Positions 1 through 7,694 are shown, counted from the stretch's first letter. The stretch: 10,600 bases of DNA from Negativicutes bacterium (GCA_031292015.1 JARLHY010000181.1:1-10600); one strand, 5' to 3'. A program made the numbers and translations. The notes: generated by a model from the letters alone, not told the origin.

Positions 1-166
1 CAAGGCAGGCGACATCAGGCAGGCAATGACCGATATGGTGGACATGGGGGTCGATATTGTCTACCAGGTGGTGGCCAGAAGCAAATGGTACATAACCAAG
101 CAGCGCATGACCGCACCGGCCGACGAACTGGCCAAGGCGCTCAGCGCCGGACGCGCCGAAGCGTAG
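1..166 (+). CDS. 3' end of an unrecognised protein (partial)
   Basis: The frame starting at base 2 is open from the window edge to a TAG at 164-166 and gives the last 54 residues of a protein. The tail is soluble-looking, with no cysteine motif or membrane segment, and ends in an Ala-rich helix (ADELAKALSAGRAEA). I do not recognise the family from this fragment. It is probably a real gene, because the ribosome site of the next gene (AGGAGG at 165-170) overlaps its stop codon and the two genes are 12 bases apart. That spacing implies co-transcription with the CofE-like gene, so the two products may be functionally linked. The start lies outside the window. Confidence 0.7.
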   Translation, partial: KAGDIRQAMTDMVDMGVDIVYQVVARSKWYITKQRMTAPADELAKALSAGRAEA

Positions 167-178
167 GAGGGACAGGAA

Positions 179-847
179 ATGGCAGAACTTGAACTTATTC
201 CGGTGAGAACCCGGATTCTCACTCCAAAGGATGACATCGTTGATGCGATCGAGGAGTATACCAAAGGCCAGGTCGGCCCCGACGACATTGTGTCGGTGGC
301 TGAAAGCGTGGTGGCCATCACCCAGGGGCGGCTGACCAGGCCTGAGGAACTGGACCCCTGTTTTTTGGCCAAGCTGCTTTGCCGGTTTGTGCCGCAGAAG
401 GGCAGCATGTCCAGTGTTTACGGGATGCAGGCCGCGATGAACGCCGACGGCAAGTGGCGGGTAACCTTCGCGATGGTGATGGGGATGCTGGCAAAGCTGG
501 TCGGCCGCAGCGGCGTATTCTACGAAATGGCCGGCGAACAGGCGGCGCTTGTCGATGATGTCACCGGGACGATGCCGCCTTTCGACAAATGCATCGTTTA
601 CGGGCCGCAGGACCCGGACGGGGTCGCCGAGGCCATCAAAGAACGGCTGGGCTGTCACGGGGCGGCGGTGGCCGACGTCAACGACCTGAAACGGGCCGCG
701 GTTCTGGGTGTGACCAAAGGACTGGCGCCGGGCGAACTGGCCCGGATTCTGATCAACAATCCTTTCGGCAACGCCAGTCAGCGGACCCCGATTGTCATCA
801 TCAAAAATTACGCGGCAGTGGCGGCGGCAGAAGCATCGGCTCAGTAG
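179..847 (+). CDS. CofE-like F420-0:gamma-glutamyl ligase family protein
   Basis: The 222-residue protein resembles the CofE/F420 gamma-glutamyl ligase fold. The N-terminal segment around residues 7-51 (IPVRTRILTPKDDIV, then DDIVSVAESVVAITQGR) matches the family pattern in which a strand ending in Val/Ala is followed by a Ser/Glu-Gly-Arg turn. A conserved-looking block, GTMPPFDKCIVYGPQDPD, follows at about 130-147, and a C-terminal NNPFGNASQRTP loop at about 193-204. True CofE adds glutamates to coenzyme F420-0 using GTP. In Firmicutes that do not make F420, homologues of this kind are of unknown function and may ligate glutamate or another amino acid elsewhere. The ATG at 179 has an AGGAGG site 8 bases upstream. 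A terminator follows directly, so this gene closes its operon. The family call is fairly sure; the substrate is not known. Confidence 0.75.
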   Translation: MAELELIPVRTRILTPKDDIVDAIEEYTKGQVGPDDIVSVAESVVAITQGRLTRPEELDPCFLAKLLCRFVPQKGSMSSVYGMQAAMNADGKWRVTFAMVMGMLAKLVGRSGVFYEMAGEQAALVDDVTGTMPPFDKCIVYGPQDPDGVAEAIKERLGCHGAAVADVNDLKRAAVLGVTKGLAPGELARILINNPFGNASQRTPIVIIKNYAAVAAAEASAQ

Positions 848-855
848 CAGAACGG

Positions 856-885
856 AGAGGGTAGGCAGACAAGCTATCCTCTTTT
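856..885 (+). terminator. Rho-independent terminator after the CofE-like gene
   Basis: AGAGGGTAG (856-864) pairs with CTATCCTCT (874-882), with one G-T wobble and a 9-base loop. Three further T residues (883-885) follow, then a pyrimidine-rich stretch. It starts 8 bases after the stop codon of the preceding gene. The T-tract is short and interrupted by C, so termination may be partial. Confidence 0.65.
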
Positions 886-895
886 CCTTCTGTCT

Positions 896-1016
896 AGGCT
901 GTTCACAAACCCTCATCTAGGTCGTTGCTTCGCGAACACCCCCTCGAAGTACTTTCCCAGTACCCTTTGGGCGTGTTCTCCGGTGCGCCTTGTATCTGAG
1001 GCTTTATGAACGGCCT
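896..1016. repeat. 121-bp imperfect palindromic intergenic element
   Basis: The outer arms AGGCTGTTCACAAA (896-909) and TTTATGAACGGCCT (1003-1016) are inverted copies matching at 12 of 14 positions, and both differences keep G-U pairing. Nested inside are CCTCA/TGAGG (911-915/997-1001), GAACAC/GTGTTC (934-939/973-978) followed by CCC/GGG (941-943/969-971), and a central perfect hairpin GTACT-TTCCC-AGTAC (949-963). The whole sequence folds into one long interrupted hairpin, like ERIC or MITE-type intergenic repeats. It lies exactly between the terminator of one operon and the ribosome site of the next. Dispersed-repeat status is inferred, since only one copy is in view. It could instead be a structured leader of the downstream operon. 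Confidence 0.7.
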
Positions 1017-1048
1017 GGAGGTATCGCCGTCAAATCAGGAGGTGCCAA

Positions 1049-2026
1049 GTGGCGCGGATCGGGATAACCACAACTGTACCGGTGGAAATCATTCTGGCCG
1101 CCGGCCATACGCCGGTGGACCTGAACAATATATTCATCAACAAACCCGACGCCGCCAGGCTTACCGAGGCGGCGGAAGAGGCCGGCTATCCCCGCAACAT
1201 CTGCGGCTGGATCAAGGGTCTTTATTCGGTGGTGGTGGAAAGCGGCGACATCGACACCGTGATCGCGGTGACTCAGGGCGACTGCAGCAACACCCACGCC
1301 CTGATGGAGACGTATGAGCTGGCAGGGATCGCCACCATTCCCTTCGCTTTTCCTTTCGACCGGGATTACGATCTGCTGCGGCTGCAGATGGACAAGCTGA
1401 TCAAAGCGCTGGGGACGGACTGGGACGCTGTGAACGCCGTCAAGCGGCGGTTGGACGCTGTCCGGGCACAGGTGGCCCAGATCGACGACTTTACCTGGCG
1501 GGACAATACGGTGAGCGGCTGGCACAACCATCTCTATCAGGTCAGCTGCAGCGATTTCAACGGCGATGTCGACGTTTTTGACAAGGAGGTCGCGGCCTTC
1601 CTGGAGCAGGCCCGTGGTGCGGCCGAGTTTGCCGAGGATGTCCGTCTGGGCTTTATCGGCGTACCGCCGATTCTGACCGACCTGTACGATTATCTGGAGC
1701 GAATGGGGGCGCGGGTGGTTTTCAACGAAGTACAGCGCCAGTTCGCCATGCCTCATGCCTGTGACGACATTGTCGAGCAGTACCGCCAGTATACCTATCC
1801 CTACGGTGTTTTCGGCCGGATCAAGGATATTGAGGTTGAGCTCGACCGGCGCGGGGTGGATGGGATCATTCACTATGTACAGAGTTTTTGTTTCCGGCAG
1901 ATCGAGGACATGATTTTCCGCGAAAAGCTGGATGTGCCTATTTTGACGGTGGAGGGCGACAAGCCTGGCCGGATGGACGCCCGCACCAAGCTGAGAATCG
2001 ACAGCTTTCTGGAAATGTTGCGCTGA
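1049..2026 (+). CDS. 2-hydroxyacyl-CoA dehydratase family protein (HgdB/DCCP-like, single subunit)
   Basis: The 325-residue protein belongs to the 2-hydroxyglutaryl-CoA dehydratase D-component family. Family marks are the N-terminal PVEIILAAGHTPVDLNNIF block (11-29), Cys52 in NICGWIKG, Cys79 in QGDCSNTHALME, Cys281 in VQSFCFRQIED, and a C-terminal segment DVPILTVEGDKPG with DARTK (295-314). Cys52, Cys79 and Cys281 sit where the family places iron-sulfur ligands. Members use a low-potential cluster to drive reductive or radical chemistry. It starts at GTG 1049 behind a perfect AGGAGGT (1037-1043). Classical dehydratases pair two such subunits (A and B), but only one is encoded here with its activase. 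That layout is like E. coli YjiM/YjiL or the double-cubane cluster protein with its reductase, although this protein is shorter than those. The substrate is unknown. Confidence 0.85.
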   Translation: MARIGITTTVPVEIILAAGHTPVDLNNIFINKPDAARLTEAAEEAGYPRNICGWIKGLYSVVVESGDIDTVIAVTQGDCSNTHALMETYELAGIATIPFAFPFDRDYDLLRLQMDKLIKALGTDWDAVNAVKRRLDAVRAQVAQIDDFTWRDNTVSGWHNHLYQVSCSDFNGDVDVFDKEVAAFLEQARGAAEFAEDVRLGFIGVPPILTDLYDYLERMGARVVFNEVQRQFAMPHACDDIVEQYRQYTYPYGVFGRIKDIEVELDRRGVDGIIHYVQSFCFRQIEDMIFREKLDVPILTVEGDKPGRMDARTKLRIDSFLEMLR

Positions 2027-2036
2027 GGTGAAGAAT

Positions 2037-2819
2037 ATGTTTTGCGGCATCGATATGGGCAGCCGAAGCGTAAAAATAGTGATGATGGATGATGACTGCG
2101 TCTGCCGGACCAAGGTGCTGGAAACGGTGGATTTTTACCGGCAGTACGGGCGGCGCAGCGAGGGGCAGTTCGTTGTCGACTTCGCGGCCCTGGGGCTGGG
2201 GGCGGTGGACGGGGTGGTAGCCACCGGTTATGGGCGCAACACGCTGGATATCGCCGGCGCGGCGGTCATCCCCGAACTGAAGGCCCATATGCTTGGCGCC
2301 ATCTGGCAGACCGGACTCACGGATTTCACCCTGCTGGACCTGGGGGGCCAGGACAGCAAAGTCGTCAAAGTGCGCAAGGGCCGGATGGCGGGTTTCGAGA
2401 CCAACGACAAGTGCGCCGCCAGCACCGGACGTTATCTGGAAAACATGGCGACGGTGCTGGGGATCAGCCTGGATGAACTGAGCCGCCACAGCGACAACCC
2501 GGTGGGGCTTGACGCCACTTGCGCCATCTTCGGCGAGTCGGAGCTTATCGGCCGGATCGTCGAGGGTTTCAGTGTGGCCGAACTGGCCGCCGGGGTGAAT
2601 TACACGATTTTCAAGCGCATCAAGCCGATGCTCACCGCCCTGAAGAGCGAGACGGTGATTTTTACCGGCGGGGTGGCGCTGGGTGGGGCTCTTAAGTCTA
2701 TTATCGAACAGGAAATGGGGGTGCAGGTGGTGGTGCCGGAGCAGCCGCAGCTGAACGGAGCCATCGGATGCGCCGTGCACGCCCGGGAAGTGAGGGATAA
2801 GGATGTTGCTCGGAATTGA
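2037..2819 (+). CDS. Acyl-CoA dehydratase activase (HgdC/BadF/BcrA family ATPase)
   Basis: The 260-residue protein has an ASKHA ATPase fold. It shows the phosphate-1 loop GIDMGSRSVKIV (4-15), the phosphate-2 loop DLGGQDSKVVKV (101-112) and an adenosine-site FTGGVALGGAL (209-219). The two cluster-binding cysteines are Cys126 in NDKCAASTGRYLE and Cys162 in ATCAIFGESEL. In known activases a homodimer holds one [4Fe-4S] between subunits, and ATP hydrolysis fires a single low-potential electron into the dehydratase component. I chose ATG 2037 because the GAGGTG at 2025-2030 is then a correctly spaced ribosome site. The in-frame GTG at 2028 would place its start inside that site and adds only three residues. 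The gene begins 10 bases after the dehydratase stop and overlaps the next gene by 17 bases, so translation is probably coupled. Confidence 0.93.
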   Translation: MFCGIDMGSRSVKIVMMDDDCVCRTKVLETVDFYRQYGRRSEGQFVVDFAALGLGAVDGVVATGYGRNTLDIAGAAVIPELKAHMLGAIWQTGLTDFTLLDLGGQDSKVVKVRKGRMAGFETNDKCAASTGRYLENMATVLGISLDELSRHSDNPVGLDATCAIFGESELIGRIVEGFSVAELAAGVNYTIFKRIKPMLTALKSETVIFTGGVALGGALKSIIEQEMGVQVVVPEQPQLNGAIGCAVHAREVRDKDVARN

Positions 2820-4470
2820 CGTCGGCGGGACTTTTACCGACGCGGTGGTGGTTGACGCAGGGGCGGTGATTGCCCAAGCCAAGGCGCCCACCACGCACGG
2901 CGATCTGCTCTGCGGCGTTCTGGCAGCCATGGACATGGCTCTGGAAGGCATCGATGCCGGACGGCTGGAGCGGGTGGCCCTGTCCACCACCATCGTCACC
3001 AACGCAGTGGTGGAGGGCAAGACCGACCGGGTCGGCCTGCTCTTGATGCCCGGGCCCGGTATGGACATCACAGCCCTGGTTCCGGAAAAGCCTTACCTGT
3101 TATCAGGCTATATCGACCATCGCGGCCGGGAGACGGCCAAGCCGCAGGAAGCGGAAGTGGCGGCGGCCTGCCGGGAACTGAAAGACAGGCGGGTTTTCGC
3201 CGTTGTCGGCAAATTCGCGGTTCGCAACCCGATGCATGAGGTGACGGCGGCGCAGTGGGTGAACCGCTTTGCCGAACCGGACTATGTGACCACCGGAGCG
3301 GCGATTTCAGGGGCTCTCAACTTTTGGCGGCGGGCCAATTCCGCCTATTATAACTCGGCGGTATGGCGGCCCTTCGGACGGTTCGCGGCCGCTATCAACC
3401 AAGCCATGACCGAACGCGGCATCCAGGCCCCGGTTTATGTCCTGAAAGCTGACGGCGGCACGATGCCGCTGGCGGCAGCGGCGCTGCGGCCGGTGGAGGC
3501 GGTGTTTACCGGTCCGGCGGCCAGCGTGCTCGGCATTCTGGCCCTGACCACCCCGCAAGGGGAGGCGGTGTCGCTGGATATAGGCGGCACCAGCACCGAT
3601 ATCGCCCTATGGCGGGACGGCATCCCGCTGTTCGCCGAGCGGGGGGCGCGAATCGCCGGTTACCCCACGGCGGTGCGGTCGTTCTGGCTGCATTCGGTGG
3701 GGATCGGCGGCGACAGCTATGTCCGCCGGGAACAGGGAAAACTGGCGGTGGGACCGATGCGCCAGGGGCCGGCAATGGCGGTCGGCGGACCGGTGCCCAC
3801 GGTGACGGACGCAATGATCGTGGCCGGACTGGCGGCCTTTGGCGACAAAGCGAGGGCCACCGAGGCAATGCGGCAGGTCGCGGCCGCAGGACAGACCCCG
3901 GAAGAAGCAGCCCAGAGCGTGCTGGATGAGGCGGCGGACACGATCTTTGCCGCCATCGGGGCAATGATCGACGAGCGGGCGGCGGAGCCGGTGTACCGGG
4001 TCGACGATATTGTCCATGGCAGCCGGCCCGATCCCCGCACCGTCGTCGGCGTGGGCGGCGCGGCGGCCGGATTGGCGCCTCTGGTCGCTCGGCGGCTGGG
4101 GGTAAGCTGCACTGTGCCGGAGCGGGCGATGGTGGCCAACGCCATCGGTGCGGCGGTGGCCAGACCGACGCTGGAAGTGACGCTCAGGGCCGACACGGCC
4201 CAGGGCTATTATACTATCGCCGAGATGGGCTTCAAGGCCGGTCTGCCGGCCAAACGGATGACGCTGGCTGATGCCCGCGAACTGGCGGCGCGTCACCTGG
4301 CCGAACGGGCGGCGCAGGCCGGGATTCCGGTGACGGCGGTGGAGACGACCTTCGCCGAAGAATTCAACCTGGTGCGGGGGTTCAGCACCACCGGCAAAAT
4401 CATCACCTGCCGGCTGCAGATCAAACCCGGCGTGTTCAGCGGCATCGCCGGCGAGGGGGGAGCGTCATGA
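2803..4470 (+). CDS. Hydantoinase/oxoprolinase A-type protein (HyuA family), stand-alone
   Basis: The 555-residue protein has the HyuA layout: a Hydant_A_N domain (about 1-170) with the ATP loop GIDVGGTFTDAVV (4-16) and STTIVTNAVVEGK (61-73), then a Hydantoinase_A domain (about 190-460). The second domain carries SLDIGGTSTDIAL (257-269), SVGIGGDSYV (298-307) and PTVTDAMIVAGL (332-343). A glycine-rich GVGGAAAG and a VANAIGAAVAR segment follow at about 415-455. Known members (5-oxoprolinase, hydantoinase, acetone carboxylase beta) use ATP to activate a carbonyl or amide oxygen, usually with a HyuB partner. No HyuB is encoded nearby, so the reaction is uncertain. The ATG at 2803 has GAGGG at 2792-2796. 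It overlaps the activase upstream by 17 bases and the HDAC-like gene downstream by 4 bases (ATGA), so it is part of the same translational unit. Confidence 0.88.
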   Translation: MLLGIDVGGTFTDAVVVDAGAVIAQAKAPTTHGDLLCGVLAAMDMALEGIDAGRLERVALSTTIVTNAVVEGKTDRVGLLLMPGPGMDITALVPEKPYLLSGYIDHRGRETAKPQEAEVAAACRELKDRRVFAVVGKFAVRNPMHEVTAAQWVNRFAEPDYVTTGAAISGALNFWRRANSAYYNSAVWRPFGRFAAAINQAMTERGIQAPVYVLKADGGTMPLAAAALRPVEAVFTGPAASVLGILALTTPQGEAVSLDIGGTSTDIALWRDGIPLFAERGARIAGYPTAVRSFWLHSVGIGGDSYVRREQGKLAVGPMRQGPAMAVGGPVPTVTDAMIVAGLAAFGDKARATEAMRQVAAAGQTPEEAAQSVLDEAADTIFAAIGAMIDERAAEPVYRVDDIVHGSRPDPRTVVGVGGAAAGLAPLVARRLGVSCTVPERAMVANAIGAAVARPTLEVTLRADTAQGYYTIAEMGFKAGLPAKRMTLADARELAARHLAERAAQAGIPVTAVETTFAEEFNLVRGFSTTGKIITCRLQIKPGVFSGIAGEGGAS

Positions 4471-5789
4471 ACGCCAAACCGTTTGGACTGGTATTTTTCC
4501 CGGCCTTTGACTGGGCGATCAGCCCGACTCACCCTGAACGGGAGGAGCGGCTGCTGTTTACCCGCGATCAGATCGTGGAGGAAGGCCTGCTGGACATCCC
4601 CGGCATCCGGGAGTACAAACCGCGGCTGGCACTGACGAAAGACGCCGAGCGGGTCCATATCGGCGTGCCGGATATCGCCTCACTGATCACCGACGCTCAT
4701 CTGGTGTCGGCCGGCGGTGCGATCACGGCGGCCGAGGCGGTGCTGGCCGGCGAGGTGACGCGGGCTTTTGCCCTGGTGCGGCCGCCGGGTCACCACGCCA
4801 TGCGGGTGGTCCACGGCACCAGGGGGTTTTGCACCATCAACATCGAGGCGGTGATGGTGGAGTATCTCCGGCAGCATCACGGCATCGGCCGGGTGGCCAT
4901 CGTCGACACCGACGTCCATCATGGCGACGGGACCCAGGACGTTTTTTACCATGACCCGGACACGCTGTTCATTTCCTTTCATCAGGACGGACGGACACTG
5001 TACCCCGGCAGCGGCTTCACCGACGAAGCCGGCAGCCCCAGGGCCCTGGGCACGACCATCAACCTGCCCCTGCCGCCCGGAACGACGGACGAAGGGCTGC
5101 ACTACGTGCTGGACAATCTGATTCTTCCTGTCCTGGAGGATTTCCGCCCGGACATAATCATCAATTCGGCCGGGCAGGATAATCACTACAGCGATCCGCT
5201 GGCCAACATGGCCATTACGGCCCAGGGTTACGCCCGGCTGGCGGAAAAACTCAAGGCCGATGTGGCGGTGCTGGAGGGCGGTTATTCCATCGAAGACGCG
5301 CTGCCTTACGTGAACACCGGAATCATTCTGGCCATGGCCGGACTGGATTACAGCAAAGTGATCGAGCAGGATATCGCCCGGGCTCCCCGGGGCGAATCGG
5401 AAGGCTCCAAGGCGTATGTCAGACAGCTGGTAGACCAGCAAAGCAGCCTGTGGAAAGGGCGGGACCGCCTCAGCCGGGAAGCGGTGGCCAAAGCCGGGGA
5501 CTTCTGGCAGCGGCGGCGGGGCATTTACTACGACGACAGCGGCATCAGCGAGCGTCAGGCCGAGGTGCTGCGCCTGTGCCCGGACTGCCATGGCTACCTG
5601 ACTGTGGCCACCGAGGCCGAAGGCCACGGTTTCGGCTTTAAGTCGGCGTTCGCCGCCGTCATTCCCCGCCAGGTCTGTCCGCGCTGCCGGCGGGATGGAC
5701 GCGACGCTGCGGCTGCAGCCAAAAAGACCGGCAAATATCAGCATTATTTTATTCAGGATAGAGAGCAGGACCTTTTGGAGCGGCTCTAA
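4467..5789 (+). CDS. Histone-deacetylase-fold amidohydrolase with C-terminal zinc ribbon
   Basis: The 440-residue protein is an HDAC-superfamily (arginase/deacetylase fold) zinc amidohydrolase. The active-site set is complete: tandem histidines in RPPGHHA (His109-His110), zinc ligands Asp149 and His151 in [10 protein letters not shown] and Asp238 in [12 protein letters not shown], and the transition-state tyrosine Tyr273 in LEGGYS. Bacterial members deacetylate polyamines, acetoin-related or other small acylated amines. A C-terminal extension (about 300-440) carries two CxxC knuckles, Cys371/Cys374 and Cys404/Cys407, forming a probable structural zinc ribbon. The start overlaps the HyuA stop (ATGA) with a purine-rich ribosome site just upstream, so it is in the same operon. 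The fold and catalytic competence are well supported. The substrate is unknown, and context suggests a metabolite handled by the dehydratase/HyuA genes rather than a protein. Confidence 0.9.
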   Translation: MNAKPFGLVFFPAFDWAISPTHPEREERLLFTRDQIVEEGLLDIPGIREYKPRLALTKDAERVHIGVPDIASLITDAHLVSAGGAITAAEAVLAGEVTRAFALVRPPGHHAMRVVHGTRGFCTINIEAVMVEYLRQHHGIGRVAIVDTDVHHGDGTQDVFYHDPDTLFISFHQDGRTLYPGSGFTDEAGSPRALGTTINLPLPPGTTDEGLHYVLDNLILPVLEDFRPDIIINSAGQDNHYSDPLANMAITAQGYARLAEKLKADVAVLEGGYSIEDALPYVNTGIILAMAGLDYSKVIEQDIARAPRGESEGSKAYVRQLVDQQSSLWKGRDRLSREAVAKAGDFWQRRRGIYYDDSGISERQAEVLRLCPDCHGYLTVATEAEGHGFGFKSAFAAVIPRQVCPRCRRDGRDAAAAAKKTGKYQHYFIQDREQDLLERL

Positions 5790-5818
5790 ACAACGGACAA
5801 CAGGGAGGCAATATCAAT

Positions 5819-6562
5819 ATGACAAGAAGCGACGGACGGCAGGCGCTCCAACTGCGTGAGGTTAGGATCACCCGCAATTATCTGAAATACGCCGAGGGAT
5901 CTGTGCTGGTGGAATTCGGTGAAACCAAGGTGCTTTGCGCGGCCAGCGTGGAGGAAAAGGTCCCGCCCTTCCTCAAGGGAACCGGCGAGGGCTGGGTTAC
6001 GGCCGAGTATTCGCTGTTGCCCCGTTCCACCCAGGTCAGGAATGTCCGGGAGGCGGCCAGAGGCAAGCTGACCGGGCGGACCCAGGAGATTCAGCGGCTG
6101 ATCGGCCGGGCCCTGCGCAGCGTGACCGATCTGAAAGCCGTCGGCGAACGCACCATCTGGATCGACTGCGATGTCATCCAGGCCGACGGCGGCACCAGAA
6201 CGGCTTCGGTGACCGGGGCGTTCATCGCCCTGTTCGACGCCTTGAACACGTTATACACCGACACCACCAAGCCTTTCCCCATCAGGGATTTTCTTGCGGC
6301 GGTCAGCGTCGGAGTCGTGGCTGACGAGGTTCTGCTGGACCTTTGCTACAGCGAGGATTCCAACGCCATTGTCGACATGAACCTCGTGATGACCGGCAGC
6401 GGCGAGCTTGTCGAGGTGCAGGGCACCGGGGAAAAGCGGCCGTTCAGCAAGGACCAGTTTCACCAGCTGCTCGCGGCCGGTGAGAAGGGAATCAGCGAAC
6501 TTATCGATTATCAGAAGGACCTCCTGGGGAGCCTGGCCTGGAGGGTGGGCCGGGAAGGATGA
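5819..6562 (+). CDS. rph: Ribonuclease PH
   Basis: RNase PH is a phosphorolytic 3'-to-5' exoribonuclease that trims tRNA 3' ends as a hexameric ring. The 247-residue product has the usual family length. It shows [19 protein letters not shown], the long conserved stretch [17 protein letters not shown] with [16 protein letters not shown], the [14 protein letters not shown] phosphate-site segment, and the C-terminal [17 protein letters not shown]. The ATG at 5819 follows AGGGAGG (5802-5808) with a rather long 10-base spacer. It lies 29 bases after the HDAC-like gene with no terminator in between. The rph-rdgB-phosphodiesterase order is common in Firmicutes, so the upstream metabolic genes appear to have been placed in front of a housekeeping cassette. 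Confidence 0.98.
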   Translation: MTRSDGRQALQLREVRITRNYLKYAEGSVLVEFGETKVLCAASVEEKVPPFLKGTGEGWVTAEYSLLPRSTQVRNVREAARGKLTGRTQEIQRLIGRALRSVTDLKAVGERTIWIDCDVIQADGGTRTASVTGAFIALFDALNTLYTDTTKPFPIRDFLAAVSVGVVADEVLLDLCYSEDSNAIVDMNLVMTGSGELVEVQGTGEKRPFSKDQFHQLLAAGEKGISELIDYQKDLLGSLAWRVGREG

Positions 6563-7170
6563 AAGAAGTTGTCGTGGCCTCAGGCAACAAGGGCAAAGTG
6601 GCCGAAATCGCCGCTTCGCTGGAAGTCCTGTCGGTCAGGGTGCTGTCGCTGGAGGAAGCGGGCGCGGTCGCCGAGGCCGAGGAAAACGGCCAGACCTTCG
6701 AAGCCAACGCCGTCCTTAAAGCGACCCATTATTCGCTGCTCACCGGCAAGCCTTGCCTGGCTGATGATTCGGGACTGGAAGTCGACGCCCTGCACGGGGC
6801 GCCGGGGGTATATTCAGCCCGCTACGCCGGCGAGGGCGTCGGTGAAGCCGCCTGCAACAGCAAGCTGCTGGCCGAACTGGCCGCCGTGCCGCCAGCCCTG
6901 CGCAGCGCCCGGTTTCGCTGCGTGCTGGCCTATGTCGCTCCGGAAGGGGTGCTGCTGACCGCCGAAGGGAGCTGTGAAGGGGAAATCCTCTGCGAGCCCC
7001 GAGGTGAGGGCGGGTTTGGCTATGATCCTTTGTTTTATCTTCCTTCCCTCGGCAAAAGCATGGCCGAGCTGTCGCTGGCGGAAAAGAACGCTGTGAGCCA
7101 CCGGGGCCAGGCTTTGCGCAACATGACCACGAAACTGGCGAGGTATTTTCATGAAAATCGGTGTGATTAG
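6559..7170 (+). CDS. rdgB: XTP/dITP diphosphatase (RdgB/HAM1)
   Basis: The enzyme hydrolyses non-canonical purine triphosphates (dITP, XTP, dHAPTP) to monophosphates and pyrophosphate, keeping damaged purines out of DNA and RNA. The 203-residue product carries the family marks: [13 protein letters not shown] near the N-terminus, [14 protein letters not shown], the catalytic [25 protein letters not shown], and the C-terminal [12 protein letters not shown] with the base-recognition SHRGQAL. Its ATG overlaps the rph stop by 4 bases (ATGA), indicating coupled translation. It also overlaps the next gene by 20 bases. Nothing unusual is seen in the active site. Confidence 0.98.
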   Translation: MKEVVVASGNKGKVAEIAASLEVLSVRVLSLEEAGAVAEAEENGQTFEANAVLKATHYSLLTGKPCLADDSGLEVDALHGAPGVYSARYAGEGVGEAACNSKLLAELAAVPPALRSARFRCVLAYVAPEGVLLTAEGSCEGEILCEPRGEGGFGYDPLFYLPSLGKSMAELSLAEKNAVSHRGQALRNMTTKLARYFHENRCD

Positions 7171-7636
7171 CGATACTCATGGCAATAAAGCGTCTATCCT
7201 GCGGGCCCTGGAGGCTGCCGGGCCGGTGGATATGTGGCTGCATGCCGGCGACTACAGCCAGGACGCGGTCTTTTTGGCCGAGCGGAGCGGCGTGCCGGTG
7301 ACGGCGGCGGCCGGCAACTGTGACGGAAGCACCACCGCGAAGATCGACGAATTCGTCACCGCCGGGGGCAAGAAGATCTGGCTGACCCACGGGCACCGTT
7401 ACAAGGTCAGGGAGCGAAGCGCCGAACTGGGATGGTGGGGCCGGCACTACGGCGTCGATATCGTCATCTACGGCCATTCCCATGTCGCCGATGTGAACTG
7501 GACAGAAGGCCTGCTGCTGTTCAACCCCGGCAGCACCGTCCATCCCCGCGGCGGCCAGAGCCCGAGCTTCGGCCTGCTGGACATCTCCGGCGATCAGGTC
7601 AAGCCCAGTATTGTGCCGCTGCGGCGGAGCGGGTGA
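7151..7636 (+). CDS. YfcE/MJ0936-family metallophosphodiesterase
   Basis: The 161-residue protein is a small calcineurin-like phosphoesterase. All metal-binding motifs are present in order: GVISDTHGN (Asp and His), LHAGDYS (Asp), GNCDG (Asn), THGHRY (His) and YGHSHVAD (two His), followed by NPGSTVHPRGG. Family members hydrolyse phosphodiesters in vitro with Mn2+; the physiological substrate is not known. The ATG at 7151 lies inside the end of rdgB, with GCGAGGT just upstream as ribosome site. It is the last gene of the long operon and is followed 33 bases later by a strong terminator. Confidence 0.95.
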   Translation: MKIGVISDTHGNKASILRALEAAGPVDMWLHAGDYSQDAVFLAERSGVPVTAAAGNCDGSTTAKIDEFVTAGGKKIWLTHGHRYKVRERSAELGWWGRHYGVDIVIYGHSHVADVNWTEGLLLFNPGSTVHPRGGQSPSFGLLDISGDQVKPSIVPLRRSG

Positions 7637-7669
7637 GGCTGCTTTGTGACCAATTTTGCCGGGTTTTGT

Positions 7670-7694
7670 GCCGCTCTGGTTAGAGCGGCTTTTT
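7670..7694 (+). terminator. Rho-independent terminator of the rph-rdgB operon
   Basis: GCCGCTCT (7670-7677) and AGAGCGGC (7682-7689) form a perfect 8-bp stem with a GGTT tetraloop, followed at once by five T residues (7690-7694). It ends the long plus-strand gene train. Confidence 0.95.

Noticed and set aside
1004..2113. Long minus-strand open frame (369 codons) opposite the dehydratase gene
   Set aside because: It lies fully antisense to a well-supported dehydratase gene in GC-rich DNA and its product has no recognisable motif. It is a shadow frame.
1938..3071. Minus-strand open frame of 377 codons opposite the activase gene
   Set aside because: It overlaps three coding ends antisense, is rich in His/Pro/Arg as antisense frames of GC-rich genes are, and shows no domain.
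4680..5744. Minus-strand open frame of 354 codons opposite the HDAC-like gene
   Set aside because: It is antisense to a gene with a full catalytic motif set, and its translation has no family features.
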